Assembly: GCA_033816765.1 (NCBI GenBank) | Contig: CM066299.1 | Span: forward strand, 62,001-126,000 | Origin: Nothopassalora personata | Taxonomy: Eukaryota; Ascomycota; Dothideomycetes; Mycosphaerellales; Mycosphaerellaceae | Direction of reading: 5' to 3' | Length of the DNA stretch: 64,000 nt | In this document: piece after piece, positions 1 through 12,095 of the stretch | Numbering within the stretch: position 1 is the stretch's first letter | Layout of the letters: every line of letters starts with the position of its first letter | The notes under the pieces: model-generated | What the model saw: only the letters and a program-made list of their open reading frames with translations | The model's database searches: none | Told to the model about the DNA's origin: nothing | Position numbers and translations under genes: made by a program

Positions 1-1802
1 GTTCTCCTCCGTGCGTCGCAAACCCTGGGCTAGGGCCGTTGTGGGGACGACTTGTCTTCGATGATTGAACGCTTCTCGCTCCAGGCAACGCAACAGAGTC
101 GCAAGATGTGGGTTGACCAAGAACGGCAGCGAATTAAGTTAAGATCCACCGAGATGCTGCGCACACAAGCAGCTGGTGGTCCTTTCGGTGGAAATAGAGT
201 CGAGAGTCTGCCATCTTGCTTCCTTCTCTTAAGATGCTGCCTCAAAAGAGCATCTGTGCCCAGTTCGCAGCTGTGCGAATTCGCCTGGGATTCTAGCTTG
301 TGCTTAATCAAGGAGACGGGCATGGCCACAAGATATATGATCGCTCTCTGAAGTGCTTGACGAAAGTGGTATGCTTGGCGAATCCTGCCGCCTGCTTGGC
401 TAGAATCAGTGCATCAGGAAGTCAGCATGGTATATCAGGAACAGTCCTTTGCGCATATGCACAGCTTGAATTGTCTTCGAAATGCTATGGCCTGCAGGCA
501 GCGAGCGATACATGATGCTGTCCCCTTGATCGAGCGGGTAACGACGTGGGCGGTCGGACTGAATGAGCATCCATATCGCAACGTGTCATCAGATACTCAT
601 CACCATCCACATTCGACGATCCAGCTACCAGGTCTCGATGTCACAAGAATGGATCTCAGGACTCCACTGTGGAGCCATGTGAGTGGACGCTCTGAAGGGC
701 CGGTCATTTCCCAGCCATATGGACGCTGTCACTGCGATCAAGACTAAGGAGCAGTACCGAACCAAGAGTTGGGAAACAACAGAGATATATGCTTCAGTCT
801 CACGGAAGCCCAGATGTAGGACATCATCGCCGCAAAGAGGGCGGTTCCTTCTTTCTCGTGGGTGGTGCTCGCTCAGCTTGAACGCCAGTGGGATCTGTGA
901 AGGATTGCACAGATTGCATCCCAAAACGTGCCATGCGAGGAACACGTGGGTATGCATGCATGGGCGTGGGAGAAGGATCAACATGCTAGCAAGAGTGGTC
1001 CCGACATTTGGTTGAAGGACGACTCTGGACTTTGCTCGTGCTGACCATGAAGTTCTCCTGTCCGCGATGTCAATGACCTTGCCGCGACAGGACCACGGGA
1101 TACCAGCAAGAGTCGAAGATGCTGCAGTCCGACGATTCCGTTAGCTTTCACGCGCTCCGGCATCGGCATAGTCAAGCTTCACGCTAGGCCGTCGCCTTAA
1201 GCAGGGCCGCTGCAGGGCTCCGCTCATGAAAACCAGACTTGCAGAGAGCGGAGAGCCAAGGCGAGCAAGATGCATGCCCACGCGGCGGCGGCATTGCTTG
1301 TGTTAGACAAGCGGAAGACAAATTCGATCGATTGCATATGATGAAGCCTCCCTCCCTCGTACGCAATAATAATACTGTACCGCTAGACCATCTTACGAGA
1401 GAGCTTCCAACGCCGAGCATTGCATCCTGCCGACATGGATTATTGCCACGCGACTGTGCAGACTGACCGGCGCTAGCGATCTGATACAGTATTATTGTTA
1501 TCCGATTCGACCAGGCTGATCAATGACATCCTTGCTCATCCGGAACAGCTTCTCCTCGTGGCTCACCCCCCGGATGCGAACACGCGTGGGATGGCAAATT
1601 GCCCCAAATTCCTCGAGTGGCGTCGTCGGTGCTTCCGGGCCGTCTCTCATTCACTGCCATATCTTATCTTCCGTCTTCGCAATAGGATCTACCCGCTCTC
1701 TTCTTCCTCACTTCACCTCCCTTTGACCAGAGGGCTTGAATGTCACTTGTTGGCCTCGCTTTCTCCGCCTCATCTGCGCCTCGTTGCTAGCCAGTCACCA
1801 GT
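1..1802. other. Intergenic stretch upstream of the siderophore transporter
   Basis: I see no convincing gene here. Open frames on both strands are short, overlap one another and show no recognisable protein motif. The last few hundred bases form the probable promoter of the transporter that starts at 1803 and contain GATA-like hexamers, listed separately. Confidence 0.5.
1661..1670 (-). promoter_or_regulatory. Possible GATA-factor site before the siderophore transporter
   Basis: The plus strand reads ATCTTATCTT, so the minus strand carries AGATAA, a match to the fungal HGATAR core, about 135 bases before the start at 1803. A second near match, ATCTGATAC, lies at 1479-1487. Iron-responsive GATA repressors of the SreA/Urbs1 type act on siderophore transporter genes in other fungi. 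Short motifs like these occur often by chance, so this is a weak inference from position and gene type. Confidence 0.3.
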
Positions 1803-3791
1803 ATGGGTGTCTTCGACCAAATCCGCAACAGGCGCACCAACCAAATTGCCGCCGGCACCGATCACGACCAGAACACCTTCAAGGATGAGAGCAAGGTGTC
1901 ACACAATGTCGATTCGTCAGGCCCCGACACCGACAACTTGAGCTTGGAGGCCCAGAACGAGGTGAAGGTCCAGCAGGAGCCCGATCAAGTCACCAGCGAT
2001 GCACAGGCAGGTATTCAGAAGGCCGAAGCTGCTGCGCTTGTTTGGAGCAAGAAGGCCGTCTTCGCGGTATATGCATGGTGAGACCAACAGCGTAGACGCC
2101 TCCTGTGATTCTCTAGCTCATATCAACAGGATCTGGGTTTCCTTCTTCATGCTTGCCTTCCAATCCTCCATTCAGAGCTACGTCACCGTCTACGCCTACT
2201 CCGCCTTCTCCACCGCACCGGCCATTACCACCGCGACCATTCTGGCCAACATCATTGGCGGTGTGCTGAAGCTGCCAATCGCCAAGTTGATCAACATTTG
2301 GGGTCGTGCCGAAGGATTTATGGTGTTCGTCGGCGTCTACCTCATCGGATTGATCATCTTGGCTGCCAGCGACGGTCCCAACACCTACGCTGCTGGGTAC
2401 GTCCTATACTGGATCGGCTACGATGCCGTCTACCTGATCCTGGACATCTTTATCGCCGATACCTTCGGCCTTCGCAACCGAGCTTTGGCGTTCGGTTTTG
2501 CTTCAACGCCGTTCATCTGCACGGCCTTTACTGGTTCTCTGGCTGCCGAGTCCTTCCTCACCAACAAGACGACGGGAGCAGGATGGCGATGGGCCTTGGG
2601 CGCGTTCGCCATCATCAACTTTTTCGTCTTCACGCCGCTCGCGATTGTGTTTAAGATGTACACGCTCAAGGCGAAAAAGATGGGATTGTACAAGACCAAC
2701 ACGAGCGGACGCACGACCGTGCAGTCCATCATCCACTACTTCCACGACTTCGGCAGTAAGCATATCATCATACGTCCAATACATCCTCGCTAACACTTTC
2801 CAGTTCCTGGCGCATTCATCCTGTGCGCCGCCTTCGTCCTCTTCCTCCTCCCGTTCTCGCTGCAGTCCTATGGCCGAATCAGCGGCTACGACTCAGCTAC
2901 CTTCATCGCCATGGTGGTGATTGGTCTGCTTCTCTTTCCAGTTTTCTACGTCTGGGAGCGCTACTTCGCAAGGGTGCACTTCATCCGATGGGAGCTCTTC
3001 CGCGGTCGAACAGTCCTTGGCGCCTGCTGTCTGGCTGCCGTAGTGAACTTCTCCTTCTACGCCTGGGACTTGAACTACTACAACTTTGTCATCGTGGTCT
3101 TCGCCCTCCGCGTCAGCATGGCCGGATACATGAGCCAGATCTACAACGTCGGTTCCTGCTTTTGGTCTTGTGTGTTTGGTGTTTACGTCAGATACACGAA
3201 GCACTTCAAGTATGCCGCGTTGTTCTTTGGTCTGCCATTGATGCTCTTGGGCTCCGGTCTGATGATCAAGTTCCGTGGTGGTGACGATCAGATTGGCTAC
3301 GTTATCATGTGCCAGATCGTGAGTGCTTCTTTCAACATGCTTTCTTCCACCACGCTGACCTCCTCTAGTTCATCGCCTTCGCGGGAGGCACCCTTGTCAT
3401 CTCCGAAGACATGGCCGTCATGGCCGCCGCCGATCGCGAGGGCGTCCCACTCATGCTCTCCATGCTCTACCTCTTCAGCAGCATGGGCGGCGCCATCGGC
3501 CAAGCGGTCGCCACCGCCATCTACTCCAACACCTTCGTCTCCGCCGCCCTCACGAAGCTGCCAGCAGACCGTGCGTCCAAAGCCTATGAGCTCTACCTCG
3601 GAGGCTACACTGAGCAGATCAAGTTCCCGCCCGGCACTGTCGAGCGGGAGGCGGTCGACTATGCTTGGGGCAGAACGCAGTACTATGGCTGCATCGCTTC
3701 GACCTGCATCTTGGTCCTTGCCATTCCGGCTATCGCAGTCTGGAAGAACTACAGGGTCGATCGTCAACAGAACAAGGGTACGGTGTTGTAG
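1803..3791 (+). CDS. Siderophore-iron transporter, MFS (SIT/ARN-like)
   Basis: Four exons (1803-2077, 2130-2755, 2804-3318, 3369-3791) with GT-AG introns of 52, 48 and 50 bases give a protein of about 612 residues, the usual size for the fungal siderophore:H+ symporters. The first roughly 90 residues are a polar cytoplasmic tail. The hydrophobic segments start at a [14 protein letters not shown] motif and amount to about 14 predicted helices. The middle stretch with [18 protein letters not shown] and the later ISGYDSATF and YNVGS motifs fit this family. Expected role: proton-driven uptake of ferric siderophores across the plasma or vesicle membrane. The substrate cannot be read from the sequence. 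No siderophore biosynthesis gene lies nearby, so the gene is probably a stand-alone permease. The intron joins keep the frame open throughout, and the ATG at 1803 is the first in frame. Confidence 0.9.
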
Positions 3792-5075
3792 AGGATTGGG
3801 CAAAAAGCGTGCATTCTTGCGGCGTATCCGACCTGGTAATGGGGATGTTATAATACGGCTTGGATGTGTACGTAGACCTGCGAGAAAAGCGCCCTCGCGC
3901 TGCTGATCGCAAGGTCTTCCAGGGGGATTTGGGGAGCCAGGAGCTTGCCTGAAGTATGTAATCAATGGTGAATCAATGACCAATGTCACGGCCACACGAT
4001 TCTGTGATCATTGTTACCGCCTGAAAAATTGTTTCCAAGCCTGGAACTCCTACTGAGTCTCCATATGACGCGTCATTCATCACGTCGTCGCTGGCATCCC
4101 CGGACAGTCGGTTTTTCCCTGCCAGTAACCTAAACACTAGATAACCTCAGGCAGCAAAAGTAAAGCCATCGGTCACAAGATCTCACCATGCCTTCTTCCA
4201 GCCTTCTCTCATGCACATCTTCTCACGGTTGCATGTCAACATCAACACAGTCAGTCGATTCTGCTTTCTGCACACGGAGCACTACATCCTCCATCTAATG
4301 TACCAATGTAGTTTTCTATGATGTGACAGAGCTCCCGTGTACCCTCATGGCAATGGCCATGGCCGAGAGACAGAAACAGAAAACACGCCGGCTTGGTCCT
4401 TTTCTCGATTTCCATATATAGGCACGACTGCGGATATAGAGAAAAGAAGGATGTCTTCGACTGCCGACGTAGACTCGAGATGGATATGTCATACGTAGCC
4501 CTTCCTTCAGAACGTTCGACACCTCCCTCTATATCGCGACGCTGCTCTCAATGGATACGAGCTCGAGGCTCACGCTGCTGATTCGAAGGTGCGTCTCAGT
4601 GAGGAAGACAGCTAGCTCTCTTTTCGATATCGACGGAGGTGAAAGCGAGCGTGGTCTGGTCAGGTGCTTGCCAAGATGTGCAATGAAGAGAATTCATACG
4701 TACGGCTGGCTATACATTGTTCGGGACGTTGCCAGAGTGGGCAGCGTAGATGCGGATGGAAAGAGGTAGGTGGGCGTCACAGATGTACTTCATGCTCTGG
4801 GAAAGAGACTGTGGCAGTACGGCAGTTCTGCTCAGCTCAGATCAGCTCACTTTAGTTTCCTTGGGATGTATATGCGCAGATTATGGACTACAGTGATCAT
4901 GCTTTGGCTTCTACCACGAGCTCGATCAGCGCATACCCTCCTTTGCAAGACCGCTGATTGAAGAAGGGCGCGCTATGTGGCATTTATCGATCTCGAGCCA
5001 TTACTTGACTATGGTGTTGCGACGAAGTCGACAGCAGGTTCGACGCTTTCCCACATATGACAAGATAGCTGGCTG
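3792..5075. other. Intergenic stretch
   Basis: This is the 3' flank of the siderophore transporter followed by sequence in which I see no gene, RNA or repeat. The open frames are under 80 codons and do not resemble proteins. Confidence 0.5.
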
Positions 5076-6029
5076 CTACCTTCGGCAGCAAACTTCGCCC
5101 GACTTCGCTTCCAGAAAACGTCGCTGACGGAGGCTAGCTGGCTTAATGTCGAGGTCGCCACTGGGTACAACAATAGGTAAGCTTAACACTGAACGAGTCA
5201 GCGCGGCCAAACACAATGCTGACTTCGCTTCGTCAAAACCATGATTCAATCTCCCAGAACTTCGCCACGACACGACCTCCTCACCTGGACCAGAAACCTC
5301 CACCGGCATACGCGCTTGACGGACAGATGCCACCACCGTAGCTCGATCCTGCATCGCTGAGATCGCTCGACCTAGCTCTGTCCGCACCAAAAGGTCCCAT
5401 ACCTCTCGTCTGTCCGCCACCAAAGCTCAACTCACCACCACTTCCACCTTCACCGAGACCACCCATACCTCTCCCTCCTGGGCCGCCGCCCTAGCTCCAC
5501 GCTCCCAAGAACCAATGTTCGACCCTCTAGCTTGCCAGCCCGACTCTGAATCCAGCCCACCACGACTGACACGATTCTCCCACGCCGCATCAGCGTCGGC
5601 AAACATGTACTGGCTCCGACCGCCCCCAGCCGCCTCCTGAATAACGTTTCCAGTCTCCCATGTTGCAATCATGGGCGAAGCTTTCGGAGGTCATCCCGCG
5701 CGGTGCGCGAGACTGTATCCCGTGTGCGTTGGCCGAGCCCGCCCATGGGGACTGGTAGGGCGGAGGCGCTCGGGGCTGCGGCTTACGCGTAGGGTTGGGG
5801 TTCGTGGCCGGCGTGGAAGCTATAAGGGTCTTGGGATATGGAGGGGAGGGATGCTGCCGTAGCTAGGGAAACCGGACGTGGTGAGTAATGGACTTTGGCG
5901 GGGTCTGTCGGGTGGGACAAGTTTGAGATGCAGCTTGTTGCCGCATTTCGGTGTGAGAAGATGGGTCAGTTGGTTGATCATGGTAAGGACTATTAGCGTG
6001 GAAGGATAATCGCTGCGTGCTGAAGCCAT
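5076..6029 (-). pseudogene. Possible decayed coding remnant (glycine- and proline-rich)
   Basis: On the minus strand several short frames overlap end to end (6029-5820, 5672-5427, 5466-5281, 5423-5076). They look protein-like in sequence: first a Pro-rich stretch, then a part with WENRVSRGG and GSWERGARAA, then a Gly/Ser-rich tail with GGLGEGGSGG. The composition resembles the low-complexity cytoplasmic tail of a larger fungal protein, but no conserved domain is visible and the frame changes several times. It could equally be chance open frames in GC-rich DNA. No function is proposed. Confidence 0.2.
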
Positions 6030-6642
6030 CGCTGGTGAACATGGTAGGCTGGCGAGCGCGGCGCGAGCGTGAAATCTAACGGAGTACCCGCTGTCGTTGC
6101 ATATCCGCTCTACTGCCTTAACGAGATTGTATCGATACCGGCCAGATCAACGGGCTTTTGTTGACCATCGCAAACGGTCAAGTCGGCTGTGGACCGTCCA
6201 CCAGGTTGTTGGTGAATGAGAAGCATGCAGTACAAGCTCGGACCCACGATAAATCACATGTCGAAGCTGAATGCCTTGACCAGTAGTCTGGATTTCCGTC
6301 TTGGAGTCTGTCAAATATGGAGCATTGCTCGGCGACATTGAATAGTCCACGCTGGACGATCGAGCAGATGCGCAAAACTTTCAGAACGTCAGGTGTTAGA
6401 CGTCCAAGTCTAGCGCACTTAGCAATGAGATGCACGTAAAGGGACTCGACCGGCATTCAGGACCACTCGAACCACAGACATAGACCGATCAAGCCATTGC
6501 GAGTCGAGTCTCTGGACAAATCGAGCTCCATGAATTGGTCTATTAGGCCGTAACGACTCGAGGCCCTCCACATAGCGAGACCGGACAAATACTGGACCGC
6601 AGGCGAAAGGATGGACACGTACTTCAGATAAGGGTGCAGAAG

Positions 6643-6807
6643 ATGGAGTATACGTTCGCCGCGGCGGCTCAGATTGCCGGACTTCTACTTGCACTGGACA
6701 TGCCATTCCTACAGGACATTTGGAAAGACATGCGACGATTCCGGCAGGCGGTCCGTCAGGCGAACCTAGCCTTCAAGGACGCATTATGTCAGCATCTCGA
6801 AGCCTAG
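6643..6807 (+). pseudogene. Short coding-like frame, possible N-terminal fragment of a larger gene
   Basis: An ATG-to-stop frame of 54 codons reads MEYTFAAAAQIAGLLLALD and continues with an amphipathic, charged helix ending in KDALCQHLEA. Many fungal ankyrin/STAND-type proteins begin with a similar alanine-rich hydrophobic helix followed by charged helices; that comparison is only by eye. Another coding-like stretch follows in a different frame (about 6850-7017, with DAVELRQYCQGD and IISNAAGDLLHD), which suggests a broken gene rather than a complete small protein. No product is assigned. Confidence 0.25.
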
Positions 6808-7458
6808 AAGAAAATGCCCAGCACCTTTTGGGGCTCCAGTGCTCTATGATTTGAGCCTCGAGACGCCGTCGAGCTTCGCCAGTACTGTCAGGGAGACTGT
6901 GCAGAACTCAAGACGATCATATCGAATGCAGCCGGTGATCTACTGCACGACTCTGTCGAGCCGTGCATTCAGACCTTCAGCTTCAGACCCCAAAGTGAGC
7001 GACAAGACAAGGGATAGAGTCATGGTGACAATGGAAGACTCGTGGCAAGGCTCTGTTGATGGCGTCTAATCTATATACGAGGCGATGGAACTGATAAACC
7101 TCATCTTCTTCACGGACCAGCTTCCGATGTGAAGTCTCCTGGGCGCCAAACCTGCGTGCCGGCTTTAGGAGAGAGCACAGCCCGTCTACGGAACAGGTGG
7201 TCATCGCCTCGACAATGGCGGTCAGCTACAACCGCTGTACCATGCAATGTGATTTTGCGAGGTCGAAAGACGAGCTGAAATCCAGTTTGCTGCACGAGTG
7301 CAGCCACCATTTGTTAGACACTCGAGCTTCCGTTGCTTCAGGGAGAAAAGCAATCCTCTGATTAGCAAGACTGGCCATGGAGCTGCTTGTTTCCGAGTAG
7401 CCATGGCAGTGGAAGTTGCTGCAAGAAATTTCTGAAGTTCCGCTGCGACTTGGGGATC

Positions 7459-7812
7459 ATGAAGAGCCCAGTCTCAGATCACAAACGCTGCGAGCCGGTG
7501 CCCTTGTCCCAATGGCAGCACTTCGTGGCGACAGGGGAATCTCAAGATCAAGTACGCTTCCTGGATCGGCTATCAGACGGACTGATCGCCGAATTGGAGC
7601 GGCGCTACAGGATATTTCTAGAGACGTGGCAGATCCTGGAGCCGGCTTTGGAGCTACGAGCATGGCAGCATCGAAGCTACGATGCGGGAGTATGGGACAG
7701 AGAAATGACCACAGGAGGTTGCATTTTGAATTCACGCCTGTATATCAGCATGTTTTGCGGACAACTTCGACTGACATGCGCGACCTTACGCGTGGACAAC
7801 AGTCTCGCGTAG
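7459..7812 (+). CDS. Possible hypothetical protein or gene fragment
   Basis: The frame from the ATG at 7459 to the stop at 7812 gives 117 residues. A helical, charged part (LIAELERRYRIFLETW) looks more like protein than the surrounding frames. It has no recognisable domain, no signal peptide and no membrane segment. It may belong to the same decayed locus as the coding-like pieces at 6.6-7.0 kb, or be chance. Confidence 0.25.
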   Translation: MKSPVSDHKRCEPVPLSQWQHFVATGESQDQVRFLDRLSDGLIAELERRYRIFLETWQILEPALELRAWQHRSYDAGVWDREMTTGGCILNSRLYISMFCGQLRLTCATLRVDNSLA

Positions 7813-9002
7813 GAAGAAGGGGAACGTCGACGGAGAAATAAGACCCCGGCAAACTCTAGTTACACAGATCGTCTCTTCCCTTGCCTACGCGTTAGTTCGC
7901 GTTTGCCTCCTTTTACGGACACTCAAGCTATAGCATAGCCAACGGAATGTACAACAAGAATAAAGACCCTCGACGAGGCTGAACGCTTGAGGTAGTAGTA
8001 CCTTTGTCTTCGCCTGTTCGTCAAAGTCCGTATTTGATCAAATAAGGCCTAATCTAATGAATTGATGCATGGCGACACCCTTGCCATGATACGTCTTGTG
8101 ATTAGATGGCGCATGTTTGGTTAAAGCTCGCACACTGCGTACGGATCGACAAGGCTACCTGTCTCGGGAAGATGTCGGGGGCTATTCTTGGTCGCCCTCG
8201 TCGACAATTGACAACTCTAACCTTTGCGACGTACAGGACGAGGCGTCGAGAGCAACAGAGCATCTTAGCCGAAGTCTGTTGCGATGCTTCTCCATCAACA
8301 GTTAACCGAGCTCAGGAGCGCTATCAATACATCAAATGTGCAGTCGTTATGTGGCGTAAATGGGCCAGTTTCGTCAAATACACAGTTTGGCGGACAGGCG
8401 ACAACACCTGCCTGAAACAAAGGATGCTCAACAGCATTGTCCAATCATTTACCCGGCTGCCATGCAGGTACCGACCTACTTCTACAATTCAGCCTTGTTT
8501 CAAATGCTGATCAAGGAGTAGCGGTCTCTTTTCGGTCAAGCTTCTAAACCTACCTTGCCCTTTGCGATATTGCAGAAAGGATATTTGACGAGTACAAGCT
8601 TCTTAGATTGAAACATATAGGTGGATCAGTGACCTCTTGAATTGCACACAGAGACAATTCATCTACTTACAGAAACAGTGTGATACAGGGGAGTGTTTGT
8701 GCCAAGTCCTGACTAGTCTCGCCACTGGTCACCTGATTCACAACATGCGCCACTTTTTAACAGCACAGCCTTGCAGGGCGCGTGGCGGAATGCGATCAAG
8801 TCCTGGTACAGTACAGTACTCCCTGCAAAGTTTTTGATAGATCGATACATATTGCACGTGGCTATGCGATGAAGGAGAAGTTTCACGACTGAGTGTCTAA
8901 ACCGCATATATATTAGCCGTGTCTGCACTTAATACTGGGCGGCATCAGCCACCAGGACATACGCACAACATTACACACCCACAGCAACGATCAACAGCCA
9001 CG
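7813..9002. other. Intergenic stretch with a TATA-like box near its end
   Basis: I see no gene in this stretch. TATATATTA at 8907-8915 lies about 90 bases before the start of the membrane protein at 9003 and is a plausible core promoter element for it. Confidence 0.4.
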
Positions 9003-9688
9003 ATGTTCGGCTCGACAGTCTCGAAACGAAGCTTGAATGCATACAAGATCAATGCATACTCGTTATACACGAAGCCGTGCCGTGGTGGAAGTGCTTGGAT
9101 GTCTGGCATCCTGGTGATGAACAATATCGCTGCCTGCATATTTTGCTTTACAATCCTGGGCTTGAACCGCGATTTCGCGAGCGAAAACGACGACTACCCA
9201 GAGTATGAGATTTACGACACATCAGGCTGGAAGTGAGAATATTCAAACGCGCTCCAGGCTTCATCACCAAGCTGACCTTATTCAGGGCCGCAGCAGCGTT
9301 TGACATCATCATCCTTCACGGTCTCTTCATCACCTCTGTCGTCGACGCTCTACATCGGTACCATAGAATGATCAGTGCGAAACGCATCGTGGTCACATCG
9401 AGTCTGAGCATCGCCGCTCTCATCGTCTGGGCGCTGGTCGGGCTCTTCGCCGGCCATGGAGACTCTTCCTTTCTCCTCGGGATCACCGTGTTCGGGCCTA
9501 GTGGTGTCTGCTTCCACGGCTTGTCCATCTTCTTCGGCGCTGTCGCTCTTGGTCGAGAAAGAAAGGGTTGGAAAGGAGCAAGCAAGAGTCATGTTGAATT
9601 ATTCAATGAGCGTCGTACGGAAGAGCTAAGGAAAGATGCCGATGTTCAGCCTTTAAAACTCAGAAGTGAGAGTGCCCCGCAGGTATAG
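9003..9688 (+). CDS. Uncharacterised four-helix integral membrane protein
   Basis: Two exons (9003-9232 and 9286-9688) joined across a 53-base GT-AG intron give 210 residues; without the intron the first frame stops right after TSGWK. Four hydrophobic segments are visible, around residues 35-57, 78-99, 110-135 and 143-168, including NNIAACIFCFTILGL and DIIILHGLFITSVV. A charged cytoplasmic C-terminal tail of about 45 residues follows. The layout (short N-terminus, four helices, charged tail) recalls small fungal MARVEL-like membrane proteins, but no signature residue proves it. No function can be inferred from the neighbours. Confidence 0.7.
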
Positions 9689-10344
9689 GGTTGCGTCATG
9701 AATGAGATCGAGATTATGGTCATGGCGGAGGCGGCTGTATCGAAGCTTGTGATTAGGCTGAGGATGTATTTGATACCTTCGAGTAAAGGACGCATGGAAG
9801 CGATTCAGAAGCGGTATGTCGCCATGTCACATGGAACTCTCTTAAGGCCCGCCATACGGCGTCCCATTGGTATGACAGCAACGGCTACTGCTGACACAAC
9901 ATCTGACGATGAGGTGTCTGAGCCAGAGCTCCGCTAGCTGACTGTCACCCAGGAGTGGCAACAAGTGCATGTCGATCACAGCCTCAGAGACTGCCAGCGG
10001 TTTATGGGTGCCGAAGTCACGACTTCGCGTGGTGATGTGTGTGGATCAGCAGGCGTTGCAAGCCCGAGAGCGCTCAGCTCGGCGTCCTCGAGAATCGCTG
10101 TCTTCGCCTCCACAAGGCAAGGGACAGTGATGTTTCTGAGCTATTACCCTCTTGAACAATCCGCTTTACTTGCAACGTACTGGTTTGATGTATACTCGGA
10201 GTGAAGTTATGGCGTAATTTGACGCTTAGCTGCAGTTGGCTCATGCAACTTGCGTGCAAACGAGTACAAACAACTTCTCATCAACGACAAGCGACCACTT
10301 TCTACACCAGAACCAGCTAACCACAAGAAGAGCCATGAGCAAAG
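9689..10344. other. Intergenic stretch
   Basis: No gene is supported here. A frame of 79 codons at 9698-9937 has no recognisable features and is regarded as chance. Confidence 0.45.
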
Positions 10345-11287
10345 ATGGCTCCTCACTTCCGCCATCACGAGGTACCAAGCACAAGCACGAAACACCCGGC
10401 AGTGGACGACTTCGACGAGCTACAGCGAGACGCCGCCTCGAAGAGACAGAGAACTCCCGAACGCGACCAGCAACACCAAGACGCCAAGAAGAGTAAGGCG
10501 CTACAAAGCGGAAAGGAGGACTTAATGAAGATGCCGCAGGAAGTTCTGGACTGCATCGTAGCTTGGGCGATGCCGGACGCTGTTATCGTCGTCGTGCGAA
10601 GCGACCCGAAAGCACCGTCCTCTATTGTCAACTGGGAACACTTTAACCTTGTCCTGCAGCTGATGTGCGTCAATCGCGAGACTATGACTGAGGTGTTCCA
10701 GTACAGGGTAAAGCACACTGTACTGCGTGTCGACATGATGCGGTTGCTCACCGAGTCGCGCTACGAGCATGATGAGCGGAACCTCTTACTCTCTCACATC
10801 GGCTCGCTAGGCCGAGCTCACCACACCTCCAAGCCAACCTTAGGCATCCTCGAGCACATCTCGCTCGATGTTCAGGAATTATCTCTTTCACCCAAGCTAA
10901 CGCCGGCGCACTCACATGCCCTGCATAACATTCATCTTAAGGCTTCATGTTTCAAGGCTGATCATAAGCTCTCTGAATACGGGCTCAACAAACACCCTGA
11001 ATCGACTTTCCTGGCCGGTAAAAGAATTCTATCGGCCCATGCGCGACGGAGGTTGGGATTTGCTCGGTCATCAATACGACTCTATCCTCAGACATGCACT
11101 CAAAGCTTTGTCCCCGTTCCTCCGTAAAGTCTGGTATCGACCTGCAAACTTCAACGACAGACTTCCGAAGATTTGCGTGGTGCTATGGAACTTGCCACAG
11201 ACTCTATCCCTCCACGAGAAGTACAATATTGAAGGAGAATGGGAGCACTACGAGCATGAGGTGCCAGAGGAACAGCTCGCCGCATAA
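10345..11287 (+). pseudogene. F-box-like family gene interrupted by a frameshift
   Basis: The N-terminus is low-complexity and charged. It is followed by an F-box-like core (LMKMPQEVLDCIVAWAM, about residues 61-77) and a long conserved-looking body with INWEHFNLVLQLM-type sequence. The frame is open from 10345, but around 11020 coding potential moves to the next frame, which continues with EFYRPMRDGGWDLLG through EGEWEHYEHEVPEE to a stop at 11285-11287. Treating one A of the AAAA run at 11020-11023 as extra would join the two parts. A GT-AG intron starting at 11018 leads into the wrong frame. The product would be an F-box-type adaptor or an uncharacterised paralogue. Whether the break is real or a sequencing error cannot be told from the sequence. 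Confidence 0.6.
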
Positions 11288-11813
11288 TGGTAGAACATAG
11301 CATTGTAATAACAGCGCAGCCCACGGTTAGTGCTCTAAGATGTTAAAGAGCGGGACCTGGCGCAGACGCCTGGCCAAGAGCTATTATTGATTATGATCGC
11401 TGTATTCATGCTCTTCTGCTACAAGCGATGGGTCAGTAGAAGCACCGACACCACGGCATCGTGGAACATGGATATTATGCACCTTTTTGCTTTTATGGGC
11501 TCCAGGTTCTCCAGGACTATCGCTCCACAATTCCCAGTCGTCAGAGTGCCCCATAATGTGGATCTATTTGTGACCATATTCACTTCGTACACGAGCGAGC
11601 CCTTGGCATTCACGTGTTATCAGCCAGAAAGGTTCACTGCTGAAGTAACGCACAGCACTTAGGGCTTTATAGCCTACAGGTCATATGGCCAACCTATACC
11701 ACTCAATGTAATCGCGTCCCAACATTCCTTCTGTGGGGCAGTCCCAGTCATATCGTCTCAGTCGTGGCCGCAACAAGCGACCACATTCGTCACGACATCA
11801 CACGTACAAGACA
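11288..11813. other. Intergenic stretch
   Basis: I see no gene between the frameshifted F-box-like locus and the small coiled-coil protein. Open frames here are short and featureless. Confidence 0.45.
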
Positions 11814-12095
11814 ATGTTCTTCCGCGACGTGCGCGAGTACTACGAGCATCAGCGCCTGCTGGCTCAACACCGCGTGGCAACTACCAATGTCGCAGCAGCG
11901 CATAAGAAACTCGATAAAGCCGTAGCCAGCTACAACGAGGCTTTGGCTTTGGCTGACTACCGTCAACAGGTGGACGACGCTAAGCGTGTCATGATCGCCG
12001 CTGACAAGTTTGCTGATGAGGCTATGGAGCAGGAGTACAAGGTTCGCAGGAAGCTTGATCAGATGGCGTTGAGATGCCGTTCTGCCCCGAGGTAG
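11814..12095 (+). CDS. Small helical (coiled-coil) hypothetical protein
   Basis: From the ATG at 11814 the frame gives 93 residues. They are almost entirely helix-forming, with heptad-like alternation of Ala/Leu and charged residues (for example HKKLDKAVASYNEALALADY) and a basic C-terminus ending CRSAPR. The open frame extends further upstream to 11733, but that part is Arg/Ser-rich and less protein-like, so the MFFRDVREYYEHQR start is preferred. It sits inside the run of F-box-like genes on the same strand. No domain is recognised and no function is proposed. Confidence 0.45.
   Translation: MFFRDVREYYEHQRLLAQHRVATTNVAAAHKKLDKAVASYNEALALADYRQQVDDAKRVMIAADKFADEAMEQEYKVRRKLDQMALRCRSAPR

Noticed and set aside
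1803..3791. A siderophore biosynthesis cluster around the transporter
   Set aside because: No NRPS, ornithine monooxygenase or acyltransferase gene lies within the window near it.
11018..11091. A 74-base GT-AG intron as explanation for the frame change in the 10.3-kb gene
   Set aside because: The splice enters a third frame whose product is Ser/Thr-rich and not protein-like, and it removes the conserved-looking EFYRPMRDGGWDLL part.
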